Shown: positions 1 through 6,717, counted from the stretch's first letter. The stretch is 44,758 nt of DNA from an uncultured Aquimarina sp. (GCA_947503135.1 CANNCQ010000023.1:1-44758); one strand, 5' to 3'. The notes: generated by a model from the sequence alone, not told the origin. Program-made: numbers and translations.

Positions 1-639
1 TGGAATCATAAACGTGTACACAGAATTTATGTGGAACTAGGTTTACCACTAAGAAGGAAAGTTAAGAAACGTTTACCCGCAAGGGTAAAAGAACCATTAG
101 AGATCCCAGGTGAACTCAATCATACTTGGAGCATGGATTTTGTAACCGATGTATTAGAAAATAAAAGACGTTTTAGAGCATTTAATGTCATAGATGATTA
201 TAACCGAGAAGCATTACATATTGAAATAGACTTTTCCTTAACTAGCAATCGTATTGTATGGGTACTGAATCATCTTATCAATAAAAAAGGAAAGCCAAAG
301 AAAATACGAATGGATAATGGTCCTGAATTTATAGCTCACATAACCAATGATTGGAGTCAAATGCACAATATAGAGTTTAAATATATCCAGCCAGGAAAAC
401 CTACTCAAAATGCTTTTGTAGAACGATTCAATGGTTCCTATAGAAGAGGCGTTCTTAATAAATATATCTTTGAAAATTTAGATCAGGTAAGAGAGCAAAC
501 ACAAATATGGATAGAGGATTATAACAATCATAGACCCCACGATGGACTAGGTAAATTATCTCCAATAAAATATGCAAAACTTAATTCTTCTGGAGCTAGC
601 TCCAGAAGAATTAAAAACAATAACTTTATAGAAAATTAG
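1..639 (+). CDS. IS3-family transposase OrfB, 5' end cut by window edge
   Basis: Integrase-core (rve) part of an IS3-family transposase that cuts and joins the ends of its own element. The frame is open from base 1 ([10 protein letters not shown]...), so the first methionine visible at 31 is not the real start. The DDE triad is visible: Asp in SMDFVTD, Asp in RMDNGPEF, and Glu in [10 protein letters not shown] 35 residues later, followed by the usual [11 protein letters not shown] tail. The sequence style resembles the IS407/IS150-like branches of IS3, but the exact subgroup cannot be set by eye. An unusual perfect palindrome sits inside the last codons (581-614). The catalytic part looks intact; whether the upstream half is intact is unknown. 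Confidence 0.9.
   Translation, partial: WNHKRVHRIYVELGLPLRRKVKKRLPARVKEPLEIPGELNHTWSMDFVTDVLENKRRFRAFNVIDDYNREALHIEIDFSLTSNRIVWVLNHLINKKGKPKKIRMDNGPEFIAHITNDWSQMHNIEFKYIQPGKPTQNAFVERFNGSYRRGVLNKYIFENLDQVREQTQIWIEDYNNHRPHDGLGKLSPIKYAKLNSSGASSRRIKNNNFIEN
581..614. repeat. Perfect 34-bp palindrome inside transposase 3' end
   Basis: Bases 581-597 are the exact reverse complement of 598-614, with no loop; the centre is GGAGCTAGCTCC. It lies in coding sequence (residues around [11 protein letters not shown]), 25 bp before the stop codon. RNA from either strand would form a strong stem, which could end transcription or shield the element from read-through. Neither side has a long T-tract, so a classical intrinsic terminator is not clear. 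Confidence 0.8.
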
Positions 640-657
640 AAAAATAAACAGTTCTAA

Positions 658-921
658 TTAGGGGAAGCTTACAATGAGATAATCCAATTTATGGTTTCAG
701 ATGTGTCAGATACTTATTATTTTGAAAAATACTCGAAAGGAAAACTTCAAAGAAAGTATATTACATCACAGGGAGCAATTGCAGAAGATGAAGGAGAAGG
801 CTTTGTTTCAGAAGATGATGATTTAATGGATAAAATATGGGAATTTACAGATGATTACTTAAAAAACAACTTCATTGAAAATATGTTTGACATAAAATTT
901 AAGCAATATAAAATAAGATAA
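658..921 (+). pseudogene. 3' stump of an unidentified acidic protein gene, cut by the IS
   Basis: An open frame runs from just inside the IS end through 691 to the stop at 919-921, reading ...EAYNEIIQFMVSDVSD... before the first ATG. The homology-like part therefore probably continues upstream and the N-terminus was lost to the insertion sequence. The remaining 76 residues from Met691 are rich in acidic and aromatic residues (EDEGEGFVSEDDD, YYFEKYSKGKLQRKY) with no family I recognise. It is directly followed by repeat site A, like the three complete genes downstream, so it is read here as the last part of the first cassette of the array. A short intact gene starting at 691 is possible but less likely. 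Confidence 0.5.
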
Positions 922-929
922 AAACCTAC

Positions 930-1126
930 AGCCAACAATGGCTAAAATTAATACGGTTTTGATGCTTAATCCAAAAGTTAATGTACTTTTACTAAGTCCG
1001 TCAAATCTTTTGATTTGGCTTTAGAACAGAAAAAGATAAAACAAAATTAAAAGTTTTGGCTAATCGCTTAACCCGAAATTAAATGCTAATTTAATCCCGT
1101 ACTAACATTAGCCGAAGCCGTTAGCC
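930..1126 (+). repeat. attC-like site A
   Basis: Left outer box AGCCAAC (930-936), right outer box GTTAGCC (1120-1126). Just inside, the left arm GGCTAAAATTAATACGG (940-956) pairs with CCGTACTAACATTAGCC (1097-1113) at 14 of 17 positions; six bases (GAAGCC) separate the right arm from GTT. An internal hairpin CAAATC-TTTT-GATTTG lies at 1002-1017. A start hairpin AGCCA/TGGCT (930-943) is also possible. The 3' half is closely similar to site D (TTTGGCTAA, GCTTAA, CGAAA and ATCCCGTACTAA blocks). It begins 8 bases after the stop of the stump gene and ends 21 bases before the next gene's ATG. Confidence 0.75.
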
Positions 1127-1147
1127 TTCATTATAAACCAACAAAAC

Positions 1148-2512
1148 ATGAAAAAAATAATTTTATTCTTTTTAACAATAGTTATTGTTACTATAAGTTG
1201 TCAAAATAAGAAGGAAGACTACAAAACATCAACAATAGAAAAATATTCTGACTCATTTTTTCAAACTAGTATTGATAGCTCTCAAATTGCTGGAGGTGCA
1301 ATTTTAGTGTTTAGAAAAGATACTATACTACTGAATAAATCTTATGGATATGCAAGTTTGGAACTTTCTGCTCCTATGTCTACTGATGGTATTTTTGAGA
1401 TTGGCTCTGTGACCAAGCAATTTACAGCTGCAGCTATTTTAAAGCTAGTGGAAGCACAAAAACTCTCTTTAGAAGATGATTTTACCAATTATATTTCTTT
1501 TGATACTAAGGGGAGAAAAATAACTATTAATAATTTATTAAATCATACTTCTGGAATTCCTAGTTATACCGAAATTGAAGAATTTTGGGATCTATCTATT
1601 AAACAAGAACCTAGAGATTCTTTAGTCCGTTTAATAGAACATAATGACTTTTTATTTGAACCGAATGAAGCATTAATTTATAATAATTCAGCTTACTTTT
1701 TTCTAGGATTAATTATAGAGAAAATTACTAAACAAAGTTTTGAAGAATTTCTAAAACAAGAATTTTTTGAACCATTAGGTATGAAAAATACAAGCTACTG
1801 TTCTACTAGTAAAGTTGTTAAAAATAAGGTTTACGGATATGAATACTCATCTAAAGGACTTCAACAAAAACCTTACTTAAATCACACATGGCCATATTCA
1901 GCAGGTTCGCTCTGTAGCACAACCGAAGATTTACTTATTTGGATGAAAGCTTTACACAATCAAAGTATATTATCAAACACATTATATCAATCACTTATTA
2001 CCCCTGATAAATTAAATGATGGTAACCTTGTACGGTATGCCAAAGGGTTAGTAAATTTTTCAAATTTTGGACACAAAGAAATAGCACACGGAGGTGGTAT
2101 TAATGGCTTTCTTTCCGAAACAAGATATTTTCCTGATGAAGACTTATATATCATTTGTTTAATTAATACAACAGGTCCCAAAGGAGCTGGTTTTTTTGCA
2201 GATAAAATTACTTGGAAACTACTCAAAAAGAAAGTACTGAAGGGTGTTGAATTGGATATCAATATAAAAAAATTGGAAGGGAGATATAGTGGGATTACAA
2301 GAAGAGGAATAGAAACTGTAGAAATTAAATCAACTACCAAAGGATTTACTATTAAAAAAGATGGAAGTGACAAAATAGACACTCTAAATACATATATAGG
2401 TAACAACAAGTGGATGTATGGAAATGATATCATAACAATAAAAAATAATAAATACCATATTGACAAGATTCATAGCTACTATATATTAAATAAAGAAATA
2501 ACGAAAGGCTAA
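1148..2512 (+). CDS. Serine hydrolase of the beta-lactamase/penicillin-binding fold, lipoprotein
   Basis: A 454-residue class C beta-lactamase-like (PF00144) enzyme. A lipoprotein signal ends at Cys18 (IVTISC), so it should be anchored at the outer side of a membrane. The active-site motif SxxK is SVTK at residues 87-90; a YNN (Tyr-x-Asn) motif occurs in LIYNNSAYFFLG; the third box is HGG in AHGGGINGF rather than KTG. Families with HGG are often esterases, D-amino-acid peptidases or of unknown substrate, so antibiotic resistance should not be assumed. About 100 residues of extra C-terminal domain follow the catalytic fold. It is the only gene of the second cassette: ATG lies 27 bases after the unit's TT start, leaving no room for its own promoter, and the stop codon overlaps the left box of site B. 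Confidence 0.85.
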   Translation: MKKIILFFLTIVIVTISCQNKKEDYKTSTIEKYSDSFFQTSIDSSQIAGGAILVFRKDTILLNKSYGYASLELSAPMSTDGIFEIGSVTKQFTAAAILKLVEAQKLSLEDDFTNYISFDTKGRKITINNLLNHTSGIPSYTEIEEFWDLSIKQEPRDSLVRLIEHNDFLFEPNEALIYNNSAYFFLGLIIEKITKQSFEEFLKQEFFEPLGMKNTSYCSTSKVVKNKVYGYEYSSKGLQQKPYLNHTWPYSAGSLCSTTEDLLIWMKALHNQSILSNTLYQSLITPDKLNDGNLVRYAKGLVNFSNFGHKEIAHGGGINGFLSETRYFPDEDLYIICLINTTGPKGAGFFADKITWKLLKKKVLKGVELDINIKKLEGRYSGITRRGIETVEIKSTTKGFTIKKDGSDKIDTLNTYIGNNKWMYGNDIITIKNNKYHIDKIHSYYILNKEITKG

Positions 2513-2702
2513 CACTATATAAACCCACATAGGGCGGTTTGGGCTTAATCGAAGGACTGTGATTGTTTGCAAAGTAGCCAAATATAAAATTTGGCATTTA
2601 AAGAAGAAAAGATAAAATCAAAATATTTATATTTAACTAATTAATAAACCGAAACGAAAGTGCTTATCAACTGCCCTACTTTTCTTATACGATACGTTAT
2701 AA
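2507..2702 (+). repeat. attC-like site B
   Basis: Left outer box GGCTAAC (2507-2513, overlapping the stop codon of the beta-lactamase-like gene), right outer box GTTATAA (2696-2702). Inner pairing is in two short stems: TATAA near 2518-2522 with TTATA 2685-2689, and TAGGGCGG (2530-2537) with CTGCCCTA (2671-2678, 7 of 8). The central hairpin is GCCAAAT-ATAAA-ATTTGGC (2577-2595), a perfect 7-bp stem that differs in sequence but not in place from those of A and D. The 5' half (TAACACTATATA, GCTTAATCGAAGGAC, TTTGCAAA blocks) resembles site D. Confidence 0.7.
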
Positions 2703-2769
2703 CCAATTAGATGACTGTCCTTTCCTGAAATAGGTTGACTAAAAATTAATCAGTTAATTATAGTCACTA

Positions 2770-3144
2770 ATGAAACAAGAAAAAGAACCCTGGCGAAAAA
2801 AGTTTTATCAAAAAGTAAATTTAGAAACCAAACTATTGGTAGTTGACCAAATTTTAAATGGTCAAATATCTGAAAATAGAGCTGCGAAAAAGTACGATGT
2901 ACCTAGAACTACAATTAGGTATTGGATTCGAATTTATAGTACCTTAAATCAACAAAAATATGGCATGAGTAAAGACAAAGAAATAAAAAAACTCAAAGAA
3001 CGAATTAAAGCTTTAGAGTTTATGAAAGACTTTCAACAAGATGTAATTGGTGATATGGAAATCATTACAGGAGTTGATTTATCAAAAAAGTCATTGCCCA
3101 AAACATTAGCAAACGAGATAGCACAAAAAAGAAAAGGCTTTTAA
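2770..3144 (+). CDS. IS3-family transposase OrfA
   Basis: DNA-binding subunit of the insertion sequence, 124 residues. It has an N-terminal helix-turn-helix (VDQILNGQISENRAAKKYDV, then PRTTIRYWIRIY) followed by a leucine-zipper-like coiled coil (KDKEIKKLKERIKALEFMKD) used for dimerisation and contact with OrfB. Start codon ATG lies 54 bases inside the left end. It ends ...QKRKGF and overlaps the open frame of OrfB by 23 bases around an A6 run (3125-3130). Confidence 0.88.
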   Translation: MKQEKEPWRKKFYQKVNLETKLLVVDQILNGQISENRAAKKYDVPRTTIRYWIRIYSTLNQQKYGMSKDKEIKKLKERIKALEFMKDFQQDVIGDMEIITGVDLSKKSLPKTLANEIAQKRKGF

Positions 3145-4021
3145 AAGAAAATGGCTCTATGAATGTTTTGGGATCAGTAAACAAGCCTTCTACAAACGCT
3201 TAACAGTAGCTCATAAAAAGGCTTTAGACGAACAAAAATTATTAAAACTAGTCAAGTCTTATCGTAAAATAGTAGGATCAAAAACAGGTGGAGTTAATCT
3301 TTATAAAGCTCTTAATCAAGACTTTATTAAGAATGATATTAAGATAGGGAGAGATAAGTTTTATCAATTTTTAAGGCATCATCATTTACTAGTTCCTGTA
3401 TCGAAAAGGTATAGTACAACCACTAACTCTAAGCATATGTTTAAAAAATATAAAAACTTGATTAAAGGGAAAGTTCCAACAAGACCAGAACAGCTATGGG
3501 TAAGTGATATTACATATATTAAAACAGAACAAGGACATAACTATTTAGCTATAGTCACTGATGCATATTCCAAGAAAATCATGGGTTTTAAACTTGCTAA
3601 TCACATGAGGACTTCATTGTGTATGGAAGCTTTAAATATGGCAATAAAAAACCGGAAATACCCAACTGAAAAACTAATACACCATTGCGATAGGGGATTT
3701 CAATATTGTAATCCTAGATATGTACATTTAGCAGAGCGTAATAATCTAATAATGAGTATGACCGAACAATATGATCCTTATGAGAACGCTATAGCTGAGC
3801 GTATTAACAAAACACTTAAATATGAATACAATTTAAAAGAAACGATTAAAAACAATCAATTAGCCGTTAAAATGACTAAAGAAGCTGTAGGTATCTACAA
3901 CAATTTAAGAATGCATTATAGCTTAGATTTTAGAAAACCAAATGATGTTCATCAAAATCCTAATATCAAATACAAAGCATACAGAAAAAATAAACTAAAT
4001 TTGTCTGAACTTAATATTTAA
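3122..4021 (+). CDS. IS3-family transposase OrfB (DDE integrase core)
   Basis: Catalytic subunit, about 299 residues. The frame is open from 3122 (HKKEKAFKRKWLYECFGIS...), well before the first ATG at 3437; starting at 3437 would remove the HTH-like N-terminal region (ISKQAFYKRL). The DDE residues are Asp in WVSDITYIK, Asp in HHCDRGFQY (Cys where Ser is usual) and Glu in NAIAERINKTLK, followed by YNNLRMHYSLDF. Relative to OrfA it is in the +1 frame, while IS3 elements classically use a -1 slip. Either expression uses another route (re-initiation, -2 slip) or an indel has separated the two frames and the copy is inactive. Confidence 0.85.
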   Translation, partial: HKKEKAFKRKWLYECFGISKQAFYKRLTVAHKKALDEQKLLKLVKSYRKIVGSKTGGVNLYKALNQDFIKNDIKIGRDKFYQFLRHHHLLVPVSKRYSTTTNSKHMFKKYKNLIKGKVPTRPEQLWVSDITYIKTEQGHNYLAIVTDAYSKKIMGFKLANHMRTSLCMEALNMAIKNRKYPTEKLIHHCDRGFQYCNPRYVHLAERNNLIMSMTEQYDPYENAIAERINKTLKYEYNLKETIKNNQLAVKMTKEAVGIYNNLRMHYSLDFRKPNDVHQNPNIKYKAYRKNKLNLSELNI

Positions 4022-4083
4022 ATATTTACAAAAAAGGTCAACCTATTTCAGTATAATACATCAACGAAACCTAAAAATATTGA

Positions 4084-5259
4084 ATGTTCAATTCTAATAG
4101 TCTTAAAAAACAAATTTTTTTCACAAAAGGGATGTTATATTTTCTAATAGGAATAAGCTTACCTATGATCTCAGTGTTATTTTATGAAATAAAAAATCTG
4201 TACTGGTCAATACCTAATGCCACATTTATAATCGCTCTTGGAGGATATTTTTTGTATTACATTGAAATAGATGATAAAAGATTAATCGTTAAAAATTTGA
4301 TTTTTTTTTGGATACATAAAGAGTACAAAAAAAATCAAATTAACGATATAACTTTAGCTATAAATTACGGAACAAATGATGAAGGAAATGATGTAATAAC
4401 AAACTATATTTTAATACAAACTGATAATAAATCTGAAAAATATCTAATGGACTATAACAATAGATATTATATCGATTTATTTTATACTCTTAAAAAATTC
4501 AAATACAAAAACAACATTTTTAACCGTTCTCCTTTACATCCTAAGATTACTACAAATCCTAAAAAAGATGTTCATATTACATTTGAACATCTTAAGAAAA
4601 AAGAATATATAATCGCTAACAACATAAAATTAGTACAAAATATAACTACAACGAAATTAAACTTCAAAATATTTTTTGGTATTGGATGCTTTTTTTTATT
4701 GTTTATTTTAATATTTGGTATTATAGGTTACGATGGTAGTCTTTTGAATTTATTCAAACATATATCTATAGTAAATCTAATTTATATTATTCCAATGTTA
4801 ATAGGTTTATTTAATTTAGTTCTTTTCTCCATTATTGGAAAAAAAGTAATCGTCTACAATAGAAAAGAAAATACTATCACATATCCTTGCTCACATTATA
4901 ATAAAAAGACTATTACCATACATTTTAATAAGTTTAAATTTCATAAAAAATTGAATGACTCTAGGCACTGTTCACGTTATACTTTGGTCACAAAAGACAT
5001 AAGTAACAAAAAGGATAACCTAGGTGTTTTTAATTTGTATACAGGGCGATTTTGTGATGATTTTCACTCTTATATTGTTTGGTATATGGATAAAAGAAGA
5101 CCACTACCGCCTAGTAAAGTTTTTGACCATTATAGACAAATAGACTATAAAGAAAGGAAAGAAAATAAATTTTTAAAACCATTGTATTCAAGTAATTTAG
5201 TTACACCTGAAGCAACACGTAAGCAGCGGTCAGAACGAAAGGAAATTAATAATTGGTAA
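4084..5259 (+). CDS. Unidentified four-helix membrane protein (cassette gene)
   Basis: A 391-residue protein I cannot place in a family. Two hydrophobic segments lie near the N-terminus (GMLYFLIGISLPMISVLFY and ATFIIALGGYFLYYI), then a ~130-residue soluble part with beta-rich character (LIVKNLIFFWIHKEYKKNQI, similar in feel to bPH-like domains). Two more helices follow (FFGIGCFFLLFILIFGIIGY; LIYIIPMLIGLFNLVLFSII) and a second, basic soluble part. The two halves look alike (helix pair, then IDDKRLIVKN versus GKKVIVYNRKEN), suggesting an internal duplication. ATG lies 24 bases after the IS right end, so the original upstream context of the cassette is lost. It is followed 18 bases later by site C. 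Confidence 0.65.
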   Translation: MFNSNSLKKQIFFTKGMLYFLIGISLPMISVLFYEIKNLYWSIPNATFIIALGGYFLYYIEIDDKRLIVKNLIFFWIHKEYKKNQINDITLAINYGTNDEGNDVITNYILIQTDNKSEKYLMDYNNRYYIDLFYTLKKFKYKNNIFNRSPLHPKITTNPKKDVHITFEHLKKKEYIIANNIKLVQNITTTKLNFKIFFGIGCFFLLFILIFGIIGYDGSLLNLFKHISIVNLIYIIPMLIGLFNLVLFSIIGKKVIVYNRKENTITYPCSHYNKKTITIHFNKFKFHKKLNDSRHCSRYTLVTKDISNKKDNLGVFNLYTGRFCDDFHSYIVWYMDKRRPLPPSKVFDHYRQIDYKERKENKFLKPLYSSNLVTPEATRKQRSERKEINNW

Positions 5260-5277
5260 GATTTCTAAAAAAACTAC

Positions 5278-5472
5278 TACCAACACGATGTATGAAACAT
5301 AGCTAATAAGTGCTTAACCGAAAGGTTTATGTATATTTAGAAAGTTCGCTAAATTTTTAATTTGGTATTTAAAATTGATAAGTTAAAAACAAAATATAAA
5401 AATTCGGCTCTGTGTTAACCCGAAAAGTTAGTGTTTTTTGAACGCTACGTTTCATAAACAAGTCCGTTACCA
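5278..5472 (+). repeat. attC-like site C
   Basis: Left outer box TACCAAC (5278-5284), right outer box GTTACCA (5466-5472). The inner left arm TGTATGAAACATAGC (5289-5303) pairs with GCTACGTTTCATAAA (5444-5458) at 13 of 15 positions, and six bases (AAGTCC) separate it from GTT. The internal CTAAATTTTTAATTT segment (5349-5363) takes the place of the central hairpin in the other sites. Blocks shared with the others: TGCTTAACCGAAAGG on the left, GTTAACCCGAAA on the right. Among the four sites this has the clearest continuous inner stem after A. Confidence 0.75.
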
Positions 5473-5531
5473 TTCATTATGAAAAAAAACTATAAAACAC
5501 TAAAGCAGAATTAAAAAAGAGAAAGTTTAAT

Positions 5532-6446
5532 ATGATAAAGCAATACATAATCCTATTGATTCTTATTTTTAACAATCATTACTGCGCGTGGTCCCAAAAT
5601 CAATTAAAAGACAAGATTTATTATACAGTTGCTGCTAAAAATGGTCTTACAGTGAGAAGTAAACCTTCTATTAGCAGTAAAAAGTTAGGAAAATTTTCTT
5701 CAGGAGAACATCTAGAATTCATAGAAGACACAAAGAAATTTTTATCTGTTATGGATAATGGCATAACTATAGACGAAAATTGGTTTAAAGTAAAAAAAAT
5801 GAATCATAATTGGGATAACAAATCAACATTGACTGGCTATGTATTTAGTGGATATTTACTAAAAAATGAAAGCGCACCCTACAATCCTTCTGACGCCATT
5901 ACAACTCATAATTCAGTATTAAAATTTAAAAACTTTAACATCAATTTTTATTTTTATAAAATTGATGATCGGTATGATAATCATCATATTGTAAAAAACG
6001 ATACAATATATGCTTATGAGGATGTATTTAATGATTTAGGAGATAAGTTAATTCATATTGAACCTAAAGTAAAAATAGATAAAGTTGAATTATTTTACAC
6101 ATTTAAGGAAAAAATTTGGGAATATACAATAGATACTGATGACTCAAAAGGCTATTCATGGGAAGGAAGTAGTCATTTTAAAAAGCTATCACTTGATAGA
6201 CAAATGATTTTATTCCCAAAAATTGAACATGAAAAAACAGAAGCTTCTAGAGAACTTAATTTAAAGCTAAGAGATACTTTAGTACATTACCCAGGAGAAA
6301 TGGGAGGTACAACAGCTACCATGAGTTATAATGGCAAACCATGTATTCATTCAATAACTGATATTGTATTAAAAATAATTTTGCATCATAGTAATGGTAC
6401 TAAAGAAGTCAAGTATGTAAATATTAACTTGTCATATGGTTGTTAG
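5532..6446 (+). CDS. Secreted protein with N-terminal SH3b-like domain (cassette gene)
   Basis: A 304-residue protein with a signal peptide (hydrophobic stretch YIILLILIF, cleavage probably near AWSQ). Residues about 30-115 look like a bacterial SH3 domain: YYTVAAKNGLTVRSKPS, KLGKFSSGEHLEFIED, NWFKVKK, GYVFSGYL, the pattern used for binding peptidoglycan or cell-surface material. The rest (about 120-304) is unfamiliar and contains GEMGGTTATMSYNG near the C-terminus. It is the sole gene of the fourth cassette, starting 65 bases after the unit's TT start. A tiny ORF of 11 codons starts at 5479 upstream and is not counted as a gene. Role unknown; it is likely periplasmic or on the surface. Confidence 0.75.
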   Translation: MIKQYIILLILIFNNHYCAWSQNQLKDKIYYTVAAKNGLTVRSKPSISSKKLGKFSSGEHLEFIEDTKKFLSVMDNGITIDENWFKVKKMNHNWDNKSTLTGYVFSGYLLKNESAPYNPSDAITTHNSVLKFKNFNINFYFYKIDDRYDNHHIVKNDTIYAYEDVFNDLGDKLIHIEPKVKIDKVELFYTFKEKIWEYTIDTDDSKGYSWEGSSHFKKLSLDRQMILFPKIEHEKTEASRELNLKLRDTLVHYPGEMGGTTATMSYNGKPCIHSITDIVLKIILHHSNGTKEVKYVNINLSYGC

Positions 6447-6523
6447 AATTTTAAAAAATCACTGGAACACAGAGAAATTTAAGTTAGAATTTCACAATAG
6501 GTTTGATATCTAAAAAAACGAAA

Positions 6524-6717
6524 TGGTAACACTATATACAGCAAATAGAGCGATTAATGTTTAACCGAAAGACAGTTGTCTATTTGCAAAATCGCCAAAT
6601 CTTTTGATTTGGTATTAAAAAGAAAAAATTAAAACAAAATAAAAAGATTTGGCTAAGTGCTTAATCGAAAATTCAGTATTTTTAAATCCCGTACTAATCA
6701 TAACCGAAACGTTGGCT
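6524..6717 (+). repeat. attC-like site D
   Basis: Left outer box TGGTAAC (6524-6530), right outer box GTTGGCT (6711-6717). The central hairpin CCAAATC-TTTT-GATTTGG is at 6595-6612. An additional stem GCAAATAG (6541-6548) / CTATTTGC (6580-6587) is perfect. The right part (ATCCCGTACTAATCATAACC, 6687-6706) is nearly that of site A, whereas the left part (TAACACTATATA, TTTGCAAA) is nearly that of site B. In line with that mixed origin, its inner left and right arms pair poorly. It starts 78 bases after the SH3b-like gene and is followed by the IS30 remnant. Confidence 0.7.

Larger units (their letters stand above)
1..673 (+). mobile_element. IS3-family insertion sequence, right-hand part (left end outside window)
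   Basis: The right part of an IS3-family element: the 3' two thirds of its transposase reading frame followed by a short non-coding tail. The probable right terminus is the ACA at 671-673, preceded by GGGGAAGCTT; IS3-family ends are commonly TG...CA. The left inverted repeat lies outside the window, so the terminus is inferred and no target duplication can be tested. Immediately after it the remains of another gene continue (658-921), so the element seems to have cut into a resident gene. Confidence 0.75.
2716..4060 (+). mobile_element. Complete IS3-family insertion sequence inside the array
   Basis: A 1345-bp element with two reading frames typical of IS3. The 24-bp ends match at 20 positions: 2716-2739 starts TGTCCTTTCC and continues TGAAATAGGTTGAC, and 4037-4060 is its inverted counterpart ending ...AATACA. 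The inner 14 bases are identical. Flanking bases (ATGAC left, TCAAC right) give no convincing 3-5 bp target duplication. Together with the mismatch between the outer boxes of the unit it sits in, this suggests the flanks were brought together by recombination between two IS copies rather than by a simple insertion. Confidence 0.85.
674..6717 (+). mobile_element. Candidate integron-like gene cassette array with four attC-like sites
   Basis: Four units of [gene + ~195-bp repeat] lie head to tail on the + strand: stump/site A, beta-lactamase-like/site B, membrane protein/site C, SH3b-like/site D. Sites span 930-1126, 2507-2702, 5278-5472 and 6524-6717 (197, 196, 195 and 194 bp). By analogy with integrons, cutting between G and TT of the GTT box gives units of 1121-2696 (1576 bp), 2697-5466 (2770 bp, including a 1345-bp IS) and 5467-6711 (1245 bp). 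Units 2 and 4 each start with a 9-base box complementary to the one closing the same unit (GTTAGCCTT/AAGGCTAAC; GTTACCATT/AATGGTAAC). The match is within a unit, not across a site, as in circularising cassettes. No tyrosine recombinase gene is in the window. Structure is seen in the sequence; recombination is inferred. Confidence 0.7.

Noticed and set aside
1148..2512. Antibiotic resistance beta-lactamase
   Set aside because: SxxK and YxN are present but the third box is HGG instead of KTG and there is a large extra C-terminal domain; this fits esterase/peptidase relatives better, so resistance is not claimed.
3437..4021. OrfB starting at the ATG at 3437
   Set aside because: The same frame upstream encodes typical OrfB N-terminal sequence (FGISKQAFYKRL), so the ATG at 3437 is internal.
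930..6717. The four repeats as a CRISPR array
   Set aside because: Only four copies, about 195 bp each, spaced by whole genes and varying in sequence; not short identical repeats with unique 30-40 bp spacers.
930..6717. The four repeats as ends of one composite transposon
   Set aside because: All copies lie in the same direction, differ from one another, and there are no transposase genes tied to them other than the IS3 copies with their own distinct ends; the within-unit box matching is not expected from a transposon.
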